The notes under the pieces are model-generated. The model worked only from the letters and a program-made list of their open reading frames with translations. It did not search any database and was not told the DNA's origin. From Xanthobacteraceae bacterium (GTDB taxonomy: Bacteria; Pseudomonadota; Alphaproteobacteria; Rhizobiales; Xanthobacteraceae): 40,676 nt of DNA. The position numbers and the translations under genes are program-made. Shown here piece by piece: positions 1 through 8,898 of the stretch. How positions within the stretch are numbered: the stretch's first letter is position 1; the number at the start of each line of letters is the position of its first letter. Location: NCBI GenBank assembly GCA_019748335.1, contig JAIEPP010000191.1, forward strand, positions 1 to 40,676. The letters are read 5' to 3'.

Positions 1-777
1 AATCTCGATCTGCAGCGCTTTACCAAGCTCGGCGAATTCGCGACCCGGCAGCAGACCGACACCCAGCGTTCCACCGTCGCCCAGCTGACGGCGCAGATTC
101 AGGCCGACGCCGCGCTGATCACCAACGCCCAGACCCAACTCGATTACGCCACCGTCAAGGCGCCGATTTCCGGCGTCGTCGGGCTGCGCCAGGTCGATGT
201 CGGCAATATCGTCAACGCCGCGACCCAAACCGGCATCGTGACCATCGCCCAGGTCGAGCCGATCGCGGTGATCTTTACCGCGCCCGAAGACCGGTTGCCT
301 GATATCAAGGCGGCGCTGGCCGCCTCCCCGCCAAAGACCATCGCGCTCTCCACCGACGGCAAGCGCGTGCTGTCGACGGGAACGCTGGCGCTGATCAACA
401 ACCAGGTCGACACCTCGAGCGGGACTATTCGGCTCAAGGCGGTGTTTGACAACAAGGACCACGCGCTGTGGCCGGGTCAGTCGGTATCGACACGGCTGCT
501 GGTCAAAACGCTGAAGGACGCCACGGTGGTCCCCGACGACGCGGTTCAGCACGGCACCGACGGTCTCTATGCGTTCTCCGTCAACCAGGAGAACAAGGCC
601 GAGCTTCGCAAGGTCAGGATTGGCCAGTCGATCGACGGGCGCTCCGTCGTTGAAGAAGGCCTGTCGCCGGGACAACAGGTGATCACGGCGGGCCAGTTCA
701 AGGTCCAGCCGGGGACGCTGGTCTCGACGGCGATGGCAAGTTCGGATCCGGCTCAGGCCAAGGTCAGCAAGGAATGA
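1..777 (+). CDS. RND efflux periplasmic adaptor (membrane fusion) protein, 5' truncated by window edge
   Basis: Open frame continues upstream of the listed ORF (238) to base 1 (NLDLQRFTKLGEFATRQQ...LDYATVKAPISGVVGLRQVDVGNIV, typical MFP motif). Its stop overlaps the RND permease start. Confidence 0.93.
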   Translation, partial: NLDLQRFTKLGEFATRQQTDTQRSTVAQLTAQIQADAALITNAQTQLDYATVKAPISGVVGLRQVDVGNIVNAATQTGIVTIAQVEPIAVIFTAPEDRLPDIKAALAASPPKTIALSTDGKRVLSTGTLALINNQVDTSSGTIRLKAVFDNKDHALWPGQSVSTRLLVKTLKDATVVPDDAVQHGTDGLYAFSVNQENKAELRKVRIGQSIDGRSVVEEGLSPGQQVITAGQFKVQPGTLVSTAMASSDPAQAKVSKE

Positions 778-3700
778 GCGAGGGAATCTCCGCACCCTTC
801 ATTCGCTATCCGATCGGCACCTCGCTGATGATGGCGGGGATTCTGTTCGTCGGCCTCGTGGCGTATCCGCTGCTGCCGGTGGCGCCGCTGCCGCAGGTCG
901 ACTTCCCGACCATCCAGGTGGCGGCCTCGCTGCCCGGCGGCAGCCCGGAAACCATGGCCTCCTCGGTGGCGCAACCGCTGGAGCGTCAGCTCGCGCAAAT
1001 TCCCGGCGTCGCGCAGATGACCTCGACCAGTTACCTCGGTACCGCGGCGGTCACGATCCAGTTCGACCTCAACCGCTCGATCGACGCCGCCGCCAACGAC
1101 GTCCAGGCCGCGATCAACGCCGCCGGCGGCCAGTTGCCGAAAAACCTGCCCTCGCCGCCGACCTATCGCAAGGTCAACCCGGCGGACTCGCCGATCCTGC
1201 TGCTGTCGGCGACTTCGGACACGCTGCCGCTGACCACCGTCAGCGACGCCGTCGACGCCCAGCTCGCGCAGCAGATCAGCCAGATATCCGGCGTCGCCCA
1301 GGTCATCATCGGCGGCCAGCAGAAGCCCGCGATCCGGGTCCAGATCGACCCGGGCAAGCTGGTCGCCAAGGGCCTGTCGATGGAGGACGTGCGCAGCGCG
1401 ATCGCGATCACCACCGTCGACAGCCCGAAGGGTAATATCGACGGCGACACCCGCGCCTATACGATTTACGCCAACGACCAGTTGCTGCAGTCCAAGGACT
1501 GGAACGACGTCATCATCGCCTATCGCAACGGCGGCCCGCTGCGGATCAAGGACATCGGCCAGGCCGTCACCGGCCCGGAAGACGCCAAGCAGGCGGCCTG
1601 GGCCAACGGCAAGCGCGGCGTGTTCCTGGTGGTGTTCAAGCAGCCCGGCGCCAACGTCATCGAGACCGTCGACAAGATCAAGGCGACGCTGCCGCGGCTG
1701 GTCGCGGCGATCCCGCCGACCATCAAGATCGAGGTCATCAGCGACCGCACCCAGACCATCCGCGCCGCGGTCGAGGACGTGCAGTTCACCCTGCTTTTGA
1801 CCATCGCGCTGGTGGTGATGGTGATCTTCGTCTTCCTGCGCAGTTTCTGGGCCACCGTGATCCCGACGGTCACAGTGCCGCTGGCGCTGCTCGGCGCCTG
1901 CGCGTTGATGTGGGTGTTCGGCTACACGCTCGACAATTTGTCCTTGATGGCGCTCACGATTGCCGTCGGCTTCGTGGTTGACGACGCCATCGTGATGCTG
2001 GAAAACATCACCCGCTATATCGAGGAAGGCGAGAAGCCGATGGCGGCCGCCTTCAAGGGCGCCAAGGAAATCGGCTTTACCATCGTGTCGATCAGCGTTT
2101 CGCTGGTCGCGGTGCTGATCCCGCTGTTGCTGATGGGCGGCATCATCGGCCGGCTGTTCCGCGAATTCGCCGTCACGCTGGCGATGACCATCTTCGTGTC
2201 GATGATCGTGTCGCTGACGCTGACGCCGATGATGGCCTCGCGATTCCTGCGCGCACATGGCGAGACCAAACACGGCCGGTTCTACCAGTGGAGCGAAAAC
2301 GCCTTCGACGCGATGCTGCGCGGCTACGAGCGCGGCCTCGACCACGCGATGCGCTGGAAGTTCACGACGCTGATGATCTTCTTCGTCACGCTCGGACTGT
2401 CGGTCTACCTGTTCGTCGTCATTCCCAAGGGATTCTTCCCGCAGCAGGACAACGGCCTGATCACCGCGACCTCGGAAGCCAATCAGGACATTTCCTTCGC
2501 CGACATGAAACGGAAACAGGAAGCGCTCGGCAAGATCGTGCAGGCCGATCCCGACGTCGCAACCGTTGCGATGGCGATCGGCGGCAGCGGCCGCGCCGGC
2601 AACAACGGCAACCTGTTCATCACGCTGAAGCCGCGCAGCGACCGCAAGGCAAGTGCGCAGCAGATTATCGCCCGGCTGCGTCCCAAGCTCGAAATGGTCG
2701 AAGGCGCCCGCCTCTACATGCAGGCCGCCCAGGACGTCCGGCTCGGCGGTCGGCCGACCCGCACCCAGTTCGAGTTCACGCTGCAGGACGCCGACCTTGG
2801 CGAGTTGAATACGTGGGCGCCGAAGATTTTATCGAAGATGCAGACACTGCCTGAGTTACGCGACGTCGCCACCGACCAGCAAACCAAGGGCACCACGCTC
2901 GAACTGAAGATCAACCGCGACACCGCCTCGCGCTACGGCATCCAGCCGCAACTGATCGACGACACGCTGTACGACGCGTTCGGCCAGCGCCAGGTGACGC
3001 AGTATTTTACGCAGCTCAACAGCTATCATGTGATCCTTGAAGTGCTGCCGGAACTTCAGGGCAGCCTCGATACCCTGAACAAGATCTACATCAAGTCGCC
3101 GCTGACCGGCGACCAGGTGCCGCTGTCGACCTTTGCGACCTGGACCAGCGTGCCGGTGCGGCCGCTGTCAATCAGCCACCAGGGCCAGTTCCCGGCGATC
3201 ACCATCAGCTTCAACCTCGGACAGGGCGTGGCGCTGGGCCAGGCGACCAACGCGGTGCAGCAGGCGATGGTCGAGCTCGGCGCGCCGACCACGCTCAATT
3301 CGAGCTTCCAGGGCACCGCACAGGCATTCCAGCAATCGCTAGGCACCGTGCCGCTGCTGATCCTCGCAGCCCTGGTGGTCGTCTACCTGATCCTCGGCAT
3401 TCTCTACGAAAGCTACATCCACCCGATCACGATCCTGTCGACGCTGCCATCCGCCGGCGTCGGCGCGCTCGCGATCCTGATGCTGTTCGGTTTCGACTTC
3501 AGCCTGATCGCGCTGATCGGCATCGTGCTGCTGATCGGCATCGTCAAGAAGAACGGCATCATGATGGTCGACTTCGCGATCTCGGCCGAACGCGACGAAC
3601 ACCTCGAACCCGAGGCCGCGATCCGCAAGGCGGCGCTATTGCGCTTCCGCCCGATCATGATGACGACGATGGCGGCGATGCTCGGCGGCGTGCCGCTGAT

Positions 3701-3920
3701 GCTCGGCACCGGCACCGGATCGGAAATCCGCCAGCCGCTGGGTTACGCGATGGTCGGCGGCCTGATCGTCAGCCAGGCGCTGACACTGTTCACGACCCCG
3801 GTGGTGTACCTCTATCTCGACCGGCTCTCGAATGCGTTTGCGAACTGGGGGCGGTCGCCACGTTCCGACGACGACGTCCATCCGGACGCGCAAGCCTCCG
3901 TCAAGCAGGCGGCCGAGTGA
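774..3920 (+). CDS. RND efflux transporter permease (MdtB/MdtC/AcrB-type)
   Basis: 1048 aa. FIRYPIGTSLMMAGILFVGLVAYPLLPVAPLPQVDFPTIQV, GFVVDDAIVMLENI and the 12-TM RND pattern. ATGA overlap with the upstream adaptor gene. Confidence 0.97.
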   Translation: MSEGISAPFIRYPIGTSLMMAGILFVGLVAYPLLPVAPLPQVDFPTIQVAASLPGGSPETMASSVAQPLERQLAQIPGVAQMTSTSYLGTAAVTIQFDLNRSIDAAANDVQAAINAAGGQLPKNLPSPPTYRKVNPADSPILLLSATSDTLPLTTVSDAVDAQLAQQISQISGVAQVIIGGQQKPAIRVQIDPGKLVAKGLSMEDVRSAIAITTVDSPKGNIDGDTRAYTIYANDQLLQSKDWNDVIIAYRNGGPLRIKDIGQAVTGPEDAKQAAWANGKRGVFLVVFKQPGANVIETVDKIKATLPRLVAAIPPTIKIEVISDRTQTIRAAVEDVQFTLLLTIALVVMVIFVFLRSFWATVIPTVTVPLALLGACALMWVFGYTLDNLSLMALTIAVGFVVDDAIVMLENITRYIEEGEKPMAAAFKGAKEIGFTIVSISVSLVAVLIPLLLMGGIIGRLFREFAVTLAMTIFVSMIVSLTLTPMMASRFLRAHGETKHGRFYQWSENAFDAMLRGYERGLDHAMRWKFTTLMIFFVTLGLSVYLFVVIPKGFFPQQDNGLITATSEANQDISFADMKRKQEALGKIVQADPDVATVAMAIGGSGRAGNNGNLFITLKPRSDRKASAQQIIARLRPKLEMVEGARLYMQAAQDVRLGGRPTRTQFEFTLQDADLGELNTWAPKILSKMQTLPELRDVATDQQTKGTTLELKINRDTASRYGIQPQLIDDTLYDAFGQRQVTQYFTQLNSYHVILEVLPELQGSLDTLNKIYIKSPLTGDQVPLSTFATWTSVPVRPLSISHQGQFPAITISFNLGQGVALGQATNAVQQAMVELGAPTTLNSSFQGTAQAFQQSLGTVPLLILAALVVVYLILGILYESYIHPITILSTLPSAGVGALAILMLFGFDFSLIALIGIVLLIGIVKKNGIMMVDFAISAERDEHLEPEAAIRKAALLRFRPIMMTTMAAMLGGVPLMLGTGTGSEIRQPLGYAMVGGLIVSQALTLFTTPVVYLYLDRLSNAFANWGRSPRSDDDVHPDAQASVKQAAE

Positions 3921-3977
3921 CTTGACTTTAACCGGCGGACGGCACATCCGAAGGCTTCACATTTCGGAGCCGGTTCA

Positions 3978-4544
3978 GTGAAAAATTCAGTCAAGCTTGC
4001 CATCGCGGTTGCCGCGACCGTTTTCCTGTCCAGCACCGGTCACGCCCAGGCTCCCAAGGCCAAGAGCGCGCCTGCAGCCCCGGTCGCGCAGGCCACGCCG
4101 GCTCCCGCGGCATCCCCGGCTGAAGCAGCGCCCGCGCCGGCCGGCTGGGTCGCGCGATGCGCCAGTGCCAGCCGCGGCGCACCGCTCGAATGCGCGGTCG
4201 AACAGACCGCCGTTCTGACCAAGACCGGGCAACTGATCGTGCTGATCAACATCCGCGTCCCCGGCGACACTCACGCCCCCGTCGCCGTCATCCAACTGCC
4301 GCTCGGGCTCAACCTGCCGGCAGGCGCCAAGCTCCAGGTCGACGACGGCAAGACGGTAGACCTGCAAATCCAGACCTGCGAACAGCGCGGCTGCTACACC
4401 AACACACCGATTGCACCTGACATGCTGGCCGCGATGAAGACCGGCAAGCAGTTGAAGGTGTCGTTCCAGAACCTGGCCAAGGAAGTGATCGCGATCCCGA
4501 TGCCGCTGACGGATTTCGCCGCGGCGTATGAGAAGATCAAGTAG
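3978..4544 (+). CDS. Invasion-associated locus B (IalB) family exported protein
   Basis: Signal peptide plus WVARCASASRGAPLECAVEQ...CEQRGCYTNTPIAPDMLAAMKTGKQLKVSFQNL, characteristic of IalB-like proteins. Confidence 0.85.
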   Translation: MKNSVKLAIAVAATVFLSSTGHAQAPKAKSAPAAPVAQATPAPAASPAEAAPAPAGWVARCASASRGAPLECAVEQTAVLTKTGQLIVLINIRVPGDTHAPVAVIQLPLGLNLPAGAKLQVDDGKTVDLQIQTCEQRGCYTNTPIAPDMLAAMKTGKQLKVSFQNLAKEVIAIPMPLTDFAAAYEKIK

Positions 4545-4557
4545 CGGCGCCGCTCCC

Positions 4558-4638
4558 GTCATTGCGAGGAGCGAAGCGACGCGGCAATCTATAATTTATT
4601 CGCGGATGAATGGGTTGATTCGCTGCGCTCGCAATGAC
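4558..4638. repeat. REP-like palindromic repeat element
   Basis: Perfect 11-bp terminal inverted repeat GTCATTGCGAG (4558-4568) / CTCGCAATGAC (4628-4638), with further imperfect pairing inside (AGCGAAGCGA / TTCGCTGCGCT), between convergent genes. Confidence 0.8.
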
Positions 4639-4652
4639 GCGGAGAGACCGAC

Positions 4653-6941
4653 CTACTGCCGCGCCATTTCCGCAGCCCCAATACCGTCGCCGTCGAGCTT
4701 CTGGTCCTCGTGCATGTCGACCGTCACCTTTAAAAGCTGCCCGGTGAACTCGAACGGCGCCTCGTAGTGCGAAACCGGACTGGAGCGGTCGCGCCCGATG
4801 TCGAGGCCGGACCACGAGATGAAATTGTTGAATCCGAGTTGGGTCTGGATTTCACCCGCGGGCTCGCCGTCGATCAGCAGCGTATAGGCGGTTACCCCCG
4901 TGCGGGAGCCCTTGGCCGGCGCTTCCTTGCGCACTAGGCGTTCGACATGGACGCCGAGCCGGTGCGCACCTGACGGCACCTTGCGGTTGGAGGTCACGAT
5001 CTCATGGCCGCCGCCGATATTGAGGTCGTGCACCAGCAGGCCGTCCTTGATGTAGAGGCTGTAGCCCGTGGTCATGTCGCCATGCGCGATCAGCACGCCC
5101 TCGGCACCTTGCTCGCCGATCTCGACATGGGCCTCGATGGTGTAGCTGCGGCTGCGGACGTCAGGCGCAACGTCGGTCGGCACATGGCCCATGCCAGCGT
5201 GGAAGGTGAACTTGCTGCGCGCGCCCTGGAACCGGGCTGCGTTCTCCGCGAACCGCGCCGCGAAGCGATCGTCGAGCGGCAGCACATTGTGCTTCTCGGC
5301 CTCGCTCCACCACAGCTTTATCATCTCGGCCAGTCGCTCCGGATGCTTCTCTGCCAGGTCGTTGGTTTCCGAAAAATCCTTGTCGAGATGGAACAGCTCC
5401 CATTTGTCGTTCTCGAACGGCGTCCCCGACGGGTGGAACGAGACCGCCTTCCAGCCGTCCTGCCAGATCCCGCGATGCCCGAACATTTCGAAATATTGCG
5501 CGGAGGATTTTGACGGCGCCAGGGGGTCGCTGATCGAGCGCACAAAGCTTTCGCCCTCCATCGGCATCTGGGCGATACCCGCGATTTCCGCCGGCGGCGT
5601 GACGCCGATCAGGTCGAGCAGCGTCGGCGTCAGATCGCTGGCGTGCACGAACTGGTGACGTAGCTCGCCCTTGGCCGCGATCTTATTGGGCCAGTTCATG
5701 ATGAAGGGATCGCGGATGCCGCCGCCATGGGTGTTCTGCTTGTAACGCCGCAGCGGCGTGTTCGACGCCATCGCCCAGCCATGCGGAAAGTTGCTGTGCG
5801 AATCCGGCCCGCCGATGTCGTCGATACGGCGGATCTTTTCCGCGATCGGCTCGGGACGGAAATTATACGGCCCCATCGCGTTGACGAAGCCGAGCGGTCC
5901 GCCCTCCTGACTGGCGCCGTTGTCCGACAGCACCAGGATCAACGTGTTGTCGCGAATGCCGGCCTTGTCGAGGAAGGTAATCAGCCGGGCAATATGCTGG
6001 TCGGCATGGTCGAGCATGCCGGCGAACGCCGCCTGCAACCGCGTGAACAGCCGCCTTTCATCGTCGCTGTAGCTGTCCCAGGCCCTGACGCCGTCGTTGC
6101 GCTCGGGCATTCGGGTCTCCTGCGGCACGATCCCCATCGCTTTCTGCCGCGCCATGCGCTGCTCGCGCTCGATGTCCCAGCCATGCGCAAAGGTCTCGTC
6201 ATAGCTCCGGATGATCTCGGCGGGCGCTTGATGCGGCGCGTGGCAGGCGCCGAGCGCGACCCAGGTCAGCCAGGGAATATCGGGCCGATCGGCGGTGTGA
6301 TCGGCAATGAAACGGATCGATTGGTCGATCAGATCGGACGTCAGGTGATAGCCCTCGGCAAAGGTGCTGGGCGGATCGATATGGGTGTTATCGGACACCA
6401 GTTCGGGCGCGTATTGGTCGGTCTCGGCATCGAGAAAACCGTAGAAGCGATCAAACCCACGCCCCAGCGGCCAGCCGTCGAACGGTCCGGTGGCGCCGCT
6501 TTCGGTCAGCGGCGTCACATGCCATTTGCCGACCATGTAATTGCGATAGCCGTGCGGCCGCAGCATCTCCGCCAAGGTCCCCGCCTCGCGCGCGATCTTG
6601 CCGCGATAGCCGGGATAACCAGAGTCGAAATTGGCGAGGCAGCCGACGCCGACCGAATGATGGTTGCGTCCGGTCAACAGCGCCGCCCGCGTGGTCGAGC
6701 ACATCGCGGTGGTATGAAAACCCGAATAGCGCAGGCCTTCGGCGGCAAGCTTGTCGATGGTCGGCGTCCTGATCGCTGAGCCGTAGCAGCCGAAGTCGGA
6801 AAAGCCGACATCGTCGAACAGCACGACCAGAATATTGGGCGCGCCCTGCGGCGGCTTTGCCGCATCCGGCCACCACGGCTTTGAGCCGGCCACCGTCTTG
6901 TCGATGATGCCGCCGAACGGCTTTGCACTGCCTGCTGCCAT
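4653..6941 (-). CDS. Arylsulfatase / sulfatase-family hydrolase
   Basis: NILVVLFDDVGFSDFGCYGS, formylglycine-type motif MCSTTRAALLTGRNHH, VLSDNGAS. Start chosen at MAAGSAKPFGG, preceded by a GGGAGGAAAG ribosome-binding site. Confidence 0.93.
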   Translation of the reverse strand: MAAGSAKPFGGIIDKTVAGSKPWWPDAAKPPQGAPNILVVLFDDVGFSDFGCYGSAIRTPTIDKLAAEGLRYSGFHTTAMCSTTRAALLTGRNHHSVGVGCLANFDSGYPGYRGKIAREAGTLAEMLRPHGYRNYMVGKWHVTPLTESGATGPFDGWPLGRGFDRFYGFLDAETDQYAPELVSDNTHIDPPSTFAEGYHLTSDLIDQSIRFIADHTADRPDIPWLTWVALGACHAPHQAPAEIIRSYDETFAHGWDIEREQRMARQKAMGIVPQETRMPERNDGVRAWDSYSDDERRLFTRLQAAFAGMLDHADQHIARLITFLDKAGIRDNTLILVLSDNGASQEGGPLGFVNAMGPYNFRPEPIAEKIRRIDDIGGPDSHSNFPHGWAMASNTPLRRYKQNTHGGGIRDPFIMNWPNKIAAKGELRHQFVHASDLTPTLLDLIGVTPPAEIAGIAQMPMEGESFVRSISDPLAPSKSSAQYFEMFGHRGIWQDGWKAVSFHPSGTPFENDKWELFHLDKDFSETNDLAEKHPERLAEMIKLWWSEAEKHNVLPLDDRFAARFAENAARFQGARSKFTFHAGMGHVPTDVAPDVRSRSYTIEAHVEIGEQGAEGVLIAHGDMTTGYSLYIKDGLLVHDLNIGGGHEIVTSNRKVPSGAHRLGVHVERLVRKEAPAKGSRTGVTAYTLLIDGEPAGEIQTQLGFNNFISWSGLDIGRDRSSPVSHYEAPFEFTGQLLKVTVDMHEDQKLDGDGIGAAEMARQ

Positions 6942-7028
6942 GCTTTCCTCCCGTTGCATCCGCGCCCGCGGTTGGTCCGCCGGTTTCGCCTGGGCTCGCG
7001 GCCAGGACGTCCCGGCGGCATTGCCATA

Positions 7029-7050
7029 AATGATAATCCGAATTATCATT
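7029..7050. promoter_or_regulatory. Candidate TetR operator in the sulfatase/TetR divergent intergenic region
   Basis: Perfect 9-bp inverted repeat AATGATAAT-ccga-ATTATCATT. Confidence 0.65.
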
Positions 7051-7082
7051 ATGGATATTTTACGCGGAGATGCAACAACCCG

Positions 7083-7736
7083 ATGCCGTCCCGATCGACC
7101 GAACTGGACCTTCCCGGCGTCACCCCGTCGCGGCAGAAGCGCAGCCGCGAAACCACGGCCGCCCTGCTCGAGGCCGGCGCCGAGCTGTTGAAGACCCACA
7201 GCCTCGCTGAATTGTCGATCGAGGCGCTGTGCCGCAGGGTCGACGCCACCGTCGGCGCCTTCTACAGCCGGTTCGAGAGCAAGGACGCCTATTTCAACGC
7301 GCTGATGGCGCTGGCCGCGCGCGACGGCGAACGGCGGGTGTCGGAAATGGCCGGCGCGGCGCTAGATGACGCCGACCTCGCGACCCGCTGCCGCCAGCTG
7401 GTCGGCGGCGTCATTGGCTGGATGCGCGCCCATGAGGGCGTGTTGCACGCAGCGTTGCAGCATGACGACGTCAGGCCTGACAAGTGGACCCCGTTCAAGG
7501 TGCTGGCGCGCGCTAACACCGAACGCGCCGTCCCTCTGTTGCTGCCGGCCATGGGCAAGGGCCGCCGCGCCGCCAAGAGCCGCGCCATTGCATTTGGTTT
7601 TCAGGTCGTGCTCGGCACGCTGGTCAATGCCATCCTCAACGACCCTGGCCCGTTGTCGCTGCACGACAAGGAGTTGAAGGAGCGGTTGAGCGGCTGTCTG
7701 TTGTTGCTGCTGGAAGCCGAGACGCAGGCGAAATAA
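7083..7736 (+). CDS. TetR/AcrR-family transcriptional regulator
   Basis: N-terminal HTH RETTAALLEAGAELLKTHSLAELSIEALCRRVDATVGAFYSRFESKDAYF. Divergent from the sulfatase. Confidence 0.92.
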   Translation: MPSRSTELDLPGVTPSRQKRSRETTAALLEAGAELLKTHSLAELSIEALCRRVDATVGAFYSRFESKDAYFNALMALAARDGERRVSEMAGAALDDADLATRCRQLVGGVIGWMRAHEGVLHAALQHDDVRPDKWTPFKVLARANTERAVPLLLPAMGKGRRAAKSRAIAFGFQVVLGTLVNAILNDPGPLSLHDKELKERLSGCLLLLLEAETQAK

Positions 7737-7788
7737 AGAGGAATGAGCTCGCCGAAGGCATAGCCCATTCCATCTTTACCGTCAGTTG

Positions 7789-8106
7789 CTAGGCTGCGGC
7801 GCCAACACGCGCGACCGATTTCGTGCGGGCGGGCTTTCCACCCGGAGGCCCTTTCGGCCCGCAGTCCAGTGCGGAGAGCGCCTCAATCACGTCATCGATG
7901 GTCACGGCCGCGTATGAGCCGGGTAGTTCCCTCAGCGCGGGGTTAGAAGCCACGCTGGCTGCGTCCGATGCCCAGGATGCAAGAATCGCCCGCTTTTCAC
8001 CGATCGATATCGCAGGATCTTCCACGACGTCGCGCGGATGATTGTAGACGGAACCGGGGTGCAGAATAGCGTTGAGATCAACAATGTTGTCATCACGGTC
8101 GATCAT
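7789..8106 (-). CDS. Hypothetical protein (105 aa)
   Basis: Complete ORF with coherent codon usage; no family recognised. Confidence 0.6.
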   Translation of the reverse strand: MIDRDDNIVDLNAILHPGSVYNHPRDVVEDPAISIGEKRAILASWASDAASVASNPALRELPGSYAAVTIDDVIEALSALDCGPKGPPGGKPARTKSVARVGAAA

Positions 8107-8223
8107 GAGTGGTGCTCCTTCTCCTTTCGTTGAACACTCGGATCAAGATTCGATTACTGCCGCGGCGCAACGCCGCCCCCGCCGGCGATCCCGGCGGGAG
8201 CGCGAAGCCATCGGGCAATGAAC

Positions 8224-8679
8224 TTACGCGGCTTTGCCTTCGAGCTGATGCACGTTGCCTGCGGTCGTGCCGTCGATGGCAATCCGCCGCGGCTTCATCG
8301 CCTCGGGGATTTCCCGGACCAGCTCGATCTTCAGCAAGCCATTCTCGAATGCGGCGCTCTTCACCTGAACATGATCCGCCAGGCTGAATTGCCGCTTGAA
8401 GTGCCGCGCCGAAATACCCCGATAAAGATATTCGCGCTCGGTCTTGTCTGCGACGCTGCCTTCGATCGTGACCACGTTCTGTTCGGCCGTCACCGCGATT
8501 TCGTTGGGCGAAAAGCCGGCCACCGCAAGCGAGATCTGGTAGCGGTCTTCGCTTAGCCGCTCGATGTTGTAAGGGGGATAGTTGTCGTCGCCGGCACGTT
8601 GGGCCGCTTCAACAAGGTCGAAAAGGCGATCGAAGCCGATGGTCGAACGCCAAAGCGGAGAAAAGTCGTAAGTGCGCAT
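8224..8679 (-). CDS. Hsp20/alpha-crystallin small heat shock protein (IbpA-like)
   Basis: MRTYDFSPLWRSTIGFDRLFDLVEAAQ...YPPYNIERLSEDRYQISLAVAGFSPNEIAVTAEQNVVTIEGSVADK. GGAGGA ribosome-binding site. Confidence 0.95.
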   Translation of the reverse strand: MRTYDFSPLWRSTIGFDRLFDLVEAAQRAGDDNYPPYNIERLSEDRYQISLAVAGFSPNEIAVTAEQNVVTIEGSVADKTEREYLYRGISARHFKRQFSLADHVQVKSAAFENGLLKIELVREIPEAMKPRRIAIDGTTAGNVHQLEGKAA

Positions 8680-8784
8680 AGCCAGATCCTCCAAAGAGCA
8701 AAATGGGTACGGGCGGCACCGGACACGACCGGTGCCCGTCTGGTCCTGACCCGTCAAGGCGCCAGGACACCGCTTCGCGGCGGC
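8680..8784 (-). ncRNA. Putative ROSE RNA thermometer in hsp20 5'UTR
   Basis: On the minus strand the leader ends TTTGCTCTTTGGAGGATCTGGCT-ATG, a UUGCU anti-SD next to GGAGGA as in rhizobial ROSE elements. It is preceded by the hairpin GGCACCGG-tcgtgt-CCGGTGCC and a second stem GTCCTG/CAGGAC. Confidence 0.75.
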
Positions 8785-8790
8785 ATCCGG

Positions 8791-8819
8791 AAAATAAAAA
8801 AACCGGATTTTGGTTTCAA
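8791..8819 (-). promoter_or_regulatory. Sigma70-like promoter for hsp20
   Basis: Minus strand TTGAAA (-35, 8814-8819), 17-bp spacer, TATTTT (-10, 8791-8796), upstream of the ROSE-like leader. Confidence 0.55.
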
Positions 8820-8898
8820 GAGGGATGTGAAAAATTTTTTGGCCGCGGCCGATCAGGTCTTAACGGAAGGTTACCGCGCTCGGCGCTCCGGGCCTGCT

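Noticed and set aside
753-2345. 530-aa minus-strand ORF opposite the RND permease
   Set aside because: Antisense shadow ORF in high-GC coding DNA: low-complexity R/H/D/Q-rich translation, no domain, and the plus strand encodes a clear RND protein.
5727-6779. 350-aa plus-strand ORF opposite the sulfatase
   Set aside because: Antisense shadow; sulfatase motifs are unambiguous on the minus strand.
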